Shown here one piece after another: positions 1 to 4,596 of a DNA stretch of 7,826 bases; the stretch's first letter is position 1, and each line of letters starts with the position of its first letter. The DNA is from Anaerolineae bacterium (GTDB lineage Bacteria > Chloroflexota > Anaerolineae > B4-G1 > SLSP01). Where the stretch lies: assembly GCA_021107605.1 (NCBI GenBank), contig JAIOSN010000129.1, positions 1-7,826 of the forward strand, written 5' to 3'. The notes under the pieces are model-generated. The model had not been told where the DNA came from, made no database searches, and saw only the letters and a program-made list of their open reading frames with translations. The position numbers and the translations under genes are program-made.

Positions 1-341
1 AAGTGGAGACCGCCAGCGCCACCCGCCACATCTTCACCGGAGCGGATTACCACCCGCCCGCCACACCCGGCTCCCCCATCCCCGCCGCCTGGATTCATAC
101 TGGTGAAACTGAGGTAGAGCTTCCAGTGCACGTCACCCAACTCCACGGAGCAGAGGACCTACTCTTCTGGTTAGCAGATACGGAGGAAGAACCGGATCCC
201 CTTTCGACGACTACCGCCGGCACGCAGAGCGACGGAAAAGCAACCAAGCCCCCCACCTCACCAGCAGAGACCTTAGATATCTTGCAAAAAGGCGGCAAGA
301 TACCCGCCGTGCTCCGCGAGCGGCTGTTGGGGAACTCGTAG
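1..341 (+). CDS. C-terminal end of an unrecognised protein (5' end outside window)
   Basis: An open frame runs from the window edge (first complete codon at 3) to TAG at 339-341, giving about 113 residues. A GTG at position 3 could be read as a start, but nothing upstream is visible, so this is more likely the tail of a longer gene. The first half (about residues 1-58) alternates hydrophobic and polar residues with Trp and His, as in a folded domain (for example 'PAAWIHTGETEVELPVHV'). Residues about 60-90 are a Pro/Thr/Ser/Glu-rich low-complexity linker. The tail 'LDILQKGGKIPAVLRERLL' looks like a short amphipathic helix. I do not recognise a family. The gene converges on the lipoprotein gene with 3 bp between the stop codons. 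The opposite-strand frame over 95-415 is judged to be a shadow. Confidence 0.55.
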   Translation, partial: VETASATRHIFTGADYHPPATPGSPIPAAWIHTGETEVELPVHVTQLHGAEDLLFWLADTEEEPDPLSTTTAGTQSDGKATKPPTSPAETLDILQKGGKIPAVLRERLLGNS

Positions 342-344
342 TAG

Positions 345-884
345 CTATTGCATGCCGACCAATTCCACCGCGTCAATCTCATTCCAGAACCCGGTACGCG
401 ATTCATCCAACTCAACCCGCACCCCCGTCACTAAATACGAGACCCGCGCAAGAGAAACGGTCAGCACGCCCGGACAAGGATGTGCTTGATCAGTTCCTTC
501 CCAGACAAGATGCTCGCCGCCATGCTCATCGAGTAATAAGACCCGCGCAATCCCCCCGCGTCCCAGAGTTTGATAGATCCGTACCTCAGTAGCAAAAACC
601 GCTTCCGCATAGCTCAACTCCAGCCACGCCATCCCGTTTCCGCGGGCCGAAGCCCAAGCGCGGGCATCATCACGACACGCCGGCACATCAGGCGCTCCCG
701 TAGCGCGAGCGGCGCTCCAATTTGGTCGCCCATACTCTGAACTGGCCTCCGCCTGCAACGCCCACTGCGAGAGGATGATCGGCGTGGAGAGCGCCACCGG
801 CTCTTCTTCCACATCAGTTCCACAGCCACCCAACAAGGTCGCCCACAAGATAATTCCCAAAAATCCCCAAGTACAGCGCCTCAA
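345..884 (-). CDS. Small lipoprotein with a galactose-binding-like (discoidin-like) domain
   Basis: Predicted 179 residues from a TTG start at 884. Residues 1-20 are a signal peptide: Arg-Arg near the N-terminus, a hydrophobic core (FLGIILWATLL), then LGGC, a lipobox placing the lipidated Cys at 21. An acidic Glu/Val linker follows. Residues about 37-177 form one domain with 'EYGRPNWSAARATGAPDV' near its start, Cys70 and Cys137, 'AWLELSYAEAVFATEVRIYQ' in the middle, and 'WNEIDAVELVG' at the end. This pattern resembles discoidin/F5-8C-like jelly-roll domains found in envelope proteins of Chloroflexota; such domains often bind carbohydrate, but the ligand here is unknown. An ATG at 926 gives 14 more residues but lies inside the predicted -10 box, so it would not be on the transcript. 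The TTG has a strong Shine-Dalgarno sequence. Role beyond being a surface-anchored protein is not inferable. Confidence 0.8.
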   Translation of the reverse strand: MRRCTWGFLGIILWATLLGGCGTDVEEEPVALSTPIILSQWALQAEASSEYGRPNWSAARATGAPDVPACRDDARAWASARGNGMAWLELSYAEAVFATEVRIYQTLGRGGIARVLLLDEHGGEHLVWEGTDQAHPCPGVLTVSLARVSYLVTGVRVELDESRTGFWNEIDAVELVGMQ

Positions 885-888
885 TACG

Positions 889-896
889 CCTCCTCC
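889..896 (-). promoter_or_regulatory. Shine-Dalgarno sequence fixing a TTG start
   Basis: Read on the minus strand, GGAGGAGG is followed by CGTA and then TTG at 884. No ATG, GTG or other good start lies at suitable spacing. This, together with the promoter covering the upstream ATG, decides the lipoprotein start. Confidence 0.7.
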
Positions 897-925
897 GCCT
901 TCAAAATAGCCCGGCCGTGTTTGCA

Positions 926-955
926 ATTATAGACATCAAAGATACCAACTCACAA
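926..955 (-). promoter_or_regulatory. Predicted sigma70-type promoter of the lipoprotein gene
   Basis: On the minus strand a perfect -10 hexamer TATAAT occupies 931-926. An imperfect -35, TTGTGA (4 of 6 matches to TTGACA), occupies 955-950, with an 18-nt spacer. Transcription would begin near 919, giving a leader of about 35 nt before the TTG start at 884. Confidence 0.55.
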
Positions 956-974
956 CATGAAATTAAGTACCTTC

Positions 975-1003
975 TTGATTTTTTTATGCTCTCATGCTAT
1001 ACT
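975..1003 (+). promoter_or_regulatory. Predicted extended -10 promoter of the MurR/RpiR regulator
   Basis: TTGATT (975-980), a 17-nt spacer, then TATACT (998-1003) preceded directly by TGC, an extended -10 motif. Start of transcription is expected near 1010, leaving about a 70-nt leader. The -35 boxes of this and the divergent lipoprotein promoter are 19 bp apart. An 8-bp direct repeat (AAGGCAAG/AAGGCAAA, 1007-1022) lies across the expected start point. Confidence 0.7.
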
Positions 1004-1038
1004 CAAAAGGCAAGAAGGCAAACTAGTATCAATAATCG

Positions 1039-1061
1039 GCCAGACGAATTTAAATCCTGGC
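1039..1061 (+). promoter_or_regulatory. Candidate operator: inverted repeat in the regulator's leader
   Basis: GCCAG (1039-1043) and CTGGC (1057-1061) form a perfect 5-bp inverted repeat around a 13-nt AT-rich centre that contains ATTTAAAT. It lies between the expected transcription start and the ribosome binding site (AAGGAG, 1068-1073). RpiR-type regulators often bind inverted repeats near their own promoter, so autoregulation is a reasonable guess, but the arms are short. Confidence 0.3.
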
Positions 1062-1080
1062 TAAGATAAGGAGAAAAACT

Positions 1081-1983
1081 ATGTTTAAGGATAGAATACG
1101 CGAGTACTATAAAGAATTAACCCCTGGTTTCCGCAAGCTGGCCGACTACATTATGGGAAACACCTTGGATGTCGCTTTCCTGACCGCCACCCAGCTCTCC
1201 CGCCAAGTGGGAGTAGATCCGGCAACCGTCGTGCGCTTCTCTCAAGATATCGGCTACTCAGGTTATCGAGAGCTCTCACTGGAAATCAAGGCTTATGTAC
1301 GGAATCAAGTAACGGAGACCTACCAGGCAATAGAAGATTCGGCGACCAACGAGGAGCTACTCCGTTCTCTGGTCGAGAATACCGCGCGGAATTTCCAATA
1401 TTTTGTCACCACCGATCTAAGTGACATCGCCGCAGCCGTTGAACTCCTGAAGAACGCTACCCAAGTCTACCTGGTGGCAGAGGAAATAGGCTATGACCTC
1501 GCCAACTTCATGGCTAAGAACCTGCAAAGTTTAGGCATTTCCGCCCACGCATTCTACCCCGGCATGACAGAAACAGCCAGCATCGTCTCACAAATGCAAG
1601 AAGGAGAAGTGTTACTGGCCCTAGCCAACGAAGGCCCCAGCATTGATACCGGCCATGCCGTAAAGATGGCCAATAACAAAGGCCTGCGGACTATCTGCAT
1701 CACCGGTTCCGGCGTGGCATTACCCGCCCGTGAGGCCGAGCTCGCGATTATCGTCCCCATCAAGTCCCCCGCTAACGTCCCGAGCTTTGGGGCACAGACG
1801 TTGATTTTAGCCCTCCTCTGGGAAGCTCTGGCCGGCGAGCGCAAAGAAGAAATTACCCTGCGCTCCAAAAAACGCCGTGCACAGATGGTCAACTTATTGC
1901 GAATTCGAGCCGAGACACCAGAATATGAGATCTCCGCACCTCACGACCTTTGGGGCAATCAGCTACTCCCAAAACAACAGTAA
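1081..1983 (+). CDS. MurR/RpiR-family transcriptional regulator (HTH + SIS domain)
   Basis: 300 residues, the usual size for the family. The ATG has AAGGAG seven bases upstream. Residues about 1-75 form the N-terminal HTH_6 domain, with the helix-turn-helix around 35-60 ('ATQLSRQVGVDPATVVRFSQ', then IGYSGYREL). Residues about 110-250 form a SIS (sugar isomerase) fold, which in this family senses phosphosugars; a basic C-terminal tail follows (RSKKRRAQ near 261-268). The SIS domain is unusual. The glycine/serine loop expected near 130-138 reads VAEEIGYD, and the usual SxSGxT segment reads ALANEGPS (180-187), so ordinary sugar-phosphate contacts are not evident. No sugar catabolism or cell-wall recycling gene is adjacent, so its targets cannot be told from context. 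It is transcribed alone, from its own promoter to a strong terminator. Family assignment is firm; ligand and regulon are unknown. Confidence 0.93.
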   Translation: MFKDRIREYYKELTPGFRKLADYIMGNTLDVAFLTATQLSRQVGVDPATVVRFSQDIGYSGYRELSLEIKAYVRNQVTETYQAIEDSATNEELLRSLVENTARNFQYFVTTDLSDIAAAVELLKNATQVYLVAEEIGYDLANFMAKNLQSLGISAHAFYPGMTETASIVSQMQEGEVLLALANEGPSIDTGHAVKMANNKGLRTICITGSGVALPAREAELAIIVPIKSPANVPSFGAQTLILALLWEALAGERKEEITLRSKKRRAQMVNLLRIRAETPEYEISAPHDLWGNQLLPKQQ

Positions 1984-2003
1984 CCCCAAAGTCAAAGTAA
2001 GAC

Positions 2004-2035
2004 AAAACTGCGCTCTCTCAAGAGAGCGCAGTTTT
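2004..2035. terminator. Bidirectional intrinsic terminator between the regulator and secF
   Basis: A perfect 15-bp inverted repeat (AAAACTGCGCTCTCT, 2004-2018; its complement 2021-2035) with CA at the centre; a 14-bp stem with a TCAA loop is the likely RNA form. The GC-rich core is flanked by A4 on one side and T4 on the other, so both strands give a hairpin ending in U residues. It lies 20 bp after the regulator stop and 36 bp after the distal secF stop at 2072, and would close both convergent units. Confidence 0.85.
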
Positions 2036-2071
2036 CATATATCTTGAAGGCCATGTGCTACTGTCTATCTG

Positions 2072-2248
2072 CTACCCGTGTGCGTGCCGGCGACGAAGGC
2101 TATGCTCATCCCACACCACCAGGATGGGAGCCGCTACGAAGAGCGAAGTAAAGGTCTCACTCAACATCCCCACCAACATTACTGCAATGAAGGGTTTGAT
2201 CGTAGCTCCACCAAAGAGCAAAATAGCGATCATAATAAACATCGCGTT
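2072..2248 (-). pseudogene. secF: Detached C-terminus of SecF (TM5-TM6), in frame after an internal TAG
   Basis: Directly after the TAG at 2251-2249, the secF frame stays open for 58 codons to a second TAG (2074-2072). The translation starts 'NAMFIMIAILLFGG', continues through 'FIAVMLVGML' and 'TSLFVAAPILVVW', and ends with the basic tail RRRHAHG. This is what the last part of SecF looks like: the rest of TM5, a GG turn, TM6 with the TxxSxFxA pattern, and a basic cytoplasmic end. No base needs to be inserted or deleted to restore the gene. An ATG at 2242, six bases after the TAG, could allow restart as a separate peptide of about 56 residues, but no good Shine-Dalgarno sequence precedes it. 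A Gly common in TM6 of SecF (E. coli IGTASS) is Glu here (SETFTS). Confidence 0.8.
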
Positions 2249-3001
2249 CTACTGCGTAGCCAGAGAACGGTGCATCGTCTCCATCACACTCCGGTTGACA
2301 ATGAGAGCAAACGGCTCCCCATGATGGCGTGAGATATTTTCACGGACACGGTCAAAGACCACAATAATATCCTGCACCGAGAAACCGATTACGGTTAGCA
2401 GCGCAGTGAGGAAGAGCGCGTTGGCTTCCCAGCCCTGCAAAATCCCCATCAGCGCATAAAAACCAATTGCTACAATCACATTTACCACCATCGCAATAAT
2501 AGAAGCGATACCATAGCGAATCGAGTGCGGCACACCTCGGAAAGAGAACCAGATGAAAACCAATATCACCAGAGAAGCTGCCAGCACCGCTACCGCGGCG
2601 TTGCCAGCCACCTCAGCGCCTACCGTGGGCGCCACAATATCCACGCTGGAACGCTCTCTATCCACCGTCTCACCCCGCGAGACAAATTCGTCAAAGATGT
2701 TCTCCACCTCAGCGTCCATCGCGTCCCGGGTGCGAGACTGCCAGAGATTATCCTCTCTATCTCCCAGCTGCTGGATGATCGCTCCCGTGTAACCTTGCGC
2801 CATGAACACCTCGCGGATGGCCTCTTCAGTGATCGGCTCCTCAAACTGTAAGACGAAAAGACTGCCACCGGTAAAATCAATACTGATGCGTAACGGTGAA
2901 CCGTACATCACGGTAGAAACCACTAACACCGTCGCGCTCAACAGGATCAGCAAACCCGTGATGATAAAATAGACACGTCGTTTTTCTACAAAGTTAAGCA
3001 T
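2249..3001 (-). CDS. secF: Protein translocase subunit SecF, cut short by an in-frame TAG
   Basis: SecF pairs with SecD as an RND-type membrane complex that uses the proton gradient to help SecYEG export proteins. Start chosen at ATG 3001: it follows GGGGAGGAGCG and gives the normal short basic N-terminus MLNFVEKRR; the longer frame from 3079 runs back into secD. The frame codes for 250 residues. TM1 is about 11-33, IDFTGG is at 41-46, a periplasmic P1 domain spans about 47-130, TM2 is about 134-153, TM3 about 162-186, and TM4 about 195-216 with the signature GFSVQD plus VVFDRVREN (206-222, Asp211 being the conserved membrane acid). The frame stops at TAG 2251-2249, right where TM5 begins ('HRSLATQ'). 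Family length is about 300; adding the stop position and the following 58 codons gives 309. The gene begins 10 bp after secD and its Shine-Dalgarno sequence touches the secD stop, implying coupled translation. As written, the protein lacks TM5-TM6 and would probably not work unless the stop is bypassed or is an error. Confidence 0.9.
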   Translation of the reverse strand: MLNFVEKRRVYFIITGLLILLSATVLVVSTVMYGSPLRISIDFTGGSLFVLQFEEPITEEAIREVFMAQGYTGAIIQQLGDREDNLWQSRTRDAMDAEVENIFDEFVSRGETVDRERSSVDIVAPTVGAEVAGNAAVAVLAASLVILVFIWFSFRGVPHSIRYGIASIIAMVVNVIVAIGFYALMGILQGWEANALFLTALLTVIGFSVQDIIVVFDRVRENISRHHGEPFALIVNRSVMETMHRSLATQ

Positions 3002-3011
3002 CGCTCCTCCC

Positions 3012-4388
3012 CTAAATCCCCAACAACCAAGGTTTTTCCAGCGTCTTCTCACCGAAGAGATGGAAAATGACGCGCACAAAAGTACGGGTGACGAAGATCG
3101 CCGTGAAGACGTTGACCAAGGTACCGATAGCCAGCGTGATTGCGAAGCCCTTTACCAGACTAGCGGCGAAAGCATCACCGAAGAACCAGAGCACTGCACA
3201 GGTCAAGAGCGTTGCCAGGTTGGAATCCCGCACCGAGGTCCACGCGCGGGCAAAGCCTGCCTCAATGGCCCGGTGCAATGAACGACCACCCCGTAACTCC
3301 TCTTTCATTCGCTCAAAGACCAGGATATTGGCATCCACCGCCATACCGGTAGAGAGCAAGAACCCGGCGATACCCGGCAAAGTCATCGTGACCGGTAACA
3401 ACTTGTAAAGTAGCAAGTTCAAGAGCACGTAGAGCGCCAACGCCAAGTCAGCCGCCAACCCATTAAGCCGGTAGTAAACTAACATGAACAAGAAGACTAC
3501 GCTCAAACCGATAATACCCGCGCGTAAACTCTTCTGGACCGAATCCGCTCCCAGGGACGGGCCAATCGTCTCGTAGCTCTCAATTTTGAGGGGGATAGGG
3601 AGAGAACCATAACGCAATTGTAGCGCCAAACTTTGCGCATCCGCAGAGGAGAAATTCCCCGAAATCGTGCCTTCGCCATTTGGGATAGCGCCCTTGATCT
3701 GCGGACAAGAGAGAATCTGTTTATCCAGAATGATGCAGAGCAACTGTCCTGTGTGGCTGCGAGTGTACTCGCCGAAAAAATCCGTCTGATCGGCGGTTAA
3801 CTGAAACTTCACCAACCACTGTCCAGTGTGTTGATCCATCCCCGGAGCCACATCCTTCAAGGCCGCGCCGGTCATCACCGTCTTAAAGAGACCCACCGCA
3901 GTTGAAGTCAACTCTGCGCCCTCTTCCAACCCAAACGTCGTGCTAACCGTCGTCCCGCCCCTTAATTGCTGCGCTGCGCCAACCGGCGGCTCCGCGAATT
4001 CCAGCAACGCGGTCTCACGGATCGTATCAATGGCCGCACCCGGATCACTGATCCCCGGCAGCTCCACGTTGAGCTTGCGTTGACCGCGCACCTGCACGAC
4101 TGGCTCGGTCAAACCTAGCGCATTCACCCGATTTTCTACAATCTGACTGGCCGTCTTCATAGCCCCGGGAGGAAGTTCCTGATCATCCTCCATATCCGCA
4201 GACATCAAAACCTGTAAGCCTCCCCGCAAATCCAACCCCTGCCGGAAATCCAAGCTACGGGAACCTGCTGGTCGCCAGAAGAGCAAATTGGTTACCATTT
4301 CCGGATGTTCAATCGGCAAAACTAAGTAGAGTGAAACAAGGGTCAATAAGAGAATTGCTACTAGCGCAGTGAGCATATTTTTGTTCAT
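3012..4388 (-). CDS. secD: Protein translocase subunit SecD
   Basis: 458 residues, similar to other short bacterial SecD proteins. SecD works with SecF and SecYEG at the membrane to pull exported chains outward and uses the proton gradient. TM1 is about 5-25. 'FRQGLDLRGGLQVL' (49-62) carries the hallmark GLDLRGG motif, and the large periplasmic P1 region extends to about 285, closing with GPSLG (276-280). TM2-TM6 lie at about 288-436. TM4 holds GMAVDANILVFERMKEEL (348-365) with the conserved Asp352. Start chosen at ATG 4388, preceded by AAAGGGG; the frame stays open upstream, but an earlier ATG near 4472 falls at or before the predicted transcription start. It is the first gene of a secD-secF operon; yajC is not seen beside it. 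Nothing appears broken in secD. Confidence 0.96.
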   Translation of the reverse strand: MNKNMLTALVAILLLTLVSLYLVLPIEHPEMVTNLLFWRPAGSRSLDFRQGLDLRGGLQVLMSADMEDDQELPPGAMKTASQIVENRVNALGLTEPVVQVRGQRKLNVELPGISDPGAAIDTIRETALLEFAEPPVGAAQQLRGGTTVSTTFGLEEGAELTSTAVGLFKTVMTGAALKDVAPGMDQHTGQWLVKFQLTADQTDFFGEYTRSHTGQLLCIILDKQILSCPQIKGAIPNGEGTISGNFSSADAQSLALQLRYGSLPIPLKIESYETIGPSLGADSVQKSLRAGIIGLSVVFLFMLVYYRLNGLAADLALALYVLLNLLLYKLLPVTMTLPGIAGFLLSTGMAVDANILVFERMKEELRGGRSLHRAIEAGFARAWTSVRDSNLATLLTCAVLWFFGDAFAASLVKGFAITLAIGTLVNVFTAIFVTRTFVRVIFHLFGEKTLEKPWLLGI

Positions 4389-4395
4389 AGACACC

Positions 4396-4435
4396 CCTTT
4401 ACATGAATAAAGGCCCCAACTACAAACCGCGTAGT
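4396..4435 (-). promoter_or_regulatory. Two small hairpins in the secD leader, one covering the Shine-Dalgarno sequence
   Basis: On the minus strand, CCTTTA-TTCATG-TAAAGG (4413 to 4396) is a perfect 6-bp stem whose 3' arm is the start of the AAAGGGG Shine-Dalgarno sequence of secD. Just upstream, ACTAC-gcggttt-GTAGT (4435 to 4419) makes a second stem that could be lengthened by CCA/TGG pairing across a 3-nt bulge. Folding of the first stem could reduce secD translation. The stems are short and may be chance. Confidence 0.3.
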
Positions 4436-4473
4436 CAATGGCCCTCTGTTTAGAAAGGCACAACAACAACATG

Positions 4474-4501
4474 ATTATAGCCCTGGCAGGGGATTTGTCA
4501 A
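4474..4501 (-). promoter_or_regulatory. Consensus sigma70-type promoter of secDF
   Basis: On the minus strand a perfect -35 TTGACA (4501-4496), a 16-nt spacer, and a perfect -10 TATAAT (4479-4474). Transcription should start near 4467, giving a leader of about 79 nt before secD. Confidence 0.8.
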
Positions 4502-4523
4502 ACTTGGTCAGAATTGTTATACT
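4495..4523 (+). promoter_or_regulatory. Promoter of the large membrane protein gene, overlapping the secDF -35
   Basis: TTGTCA (4495-4500), a 17-nt spacer, TATACT (4518-4523), with TGT directly before the -10, an extended -10 motif. Start expected near 4530, about 67 nt before the GTG start. Its -35 box shares five of six positions with the opposite secDF -35, both lying in TTTGTCAAA (4494-4502). Confidence 0.75.
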
Positions 4524-4596
4524 GTAGGAATTAACGATAAGAGAGACCACTTCCCGAATTTCCATTCAAGATGCCAGACTTTCACGAGGTGTAAAT

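Noticed and set aside
2249..2251. Pyrrolysine or general recoding of TAG as a sense codon
   Set aside because: Three other genes in the window end sensibly at TAG, no suppressor tRNA or pyl gene is visible, and SecF has no known need for an unusual residue. Local readthrough remains possible but unproven.
2055..2332. Two plus-strand open frames of 84-89 codons opposite the end of secF
   Set aside because: They are antisense to the intact-looking SecF C-terminus, have no ribosome binding site or recognisable protein features, and only look like genes because the secF frame is broken here.
3002..3079. Longer SecF starting at ATG 3079
   Set aside because: It would overlap secD by 68 bp and add a non-SecF-like N-terminus; ATG 3001 has an excellent Shine-Dalgarno sequence and the usual SecF start.
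4389..4565. SecD N-terminal extension of 59 residues
   Set aside because: The frame is open, but it crosses the predicted -10 and -35 boxes and lacks a ribosome binding site; SecD normally begins just before TM1, as at 4388.
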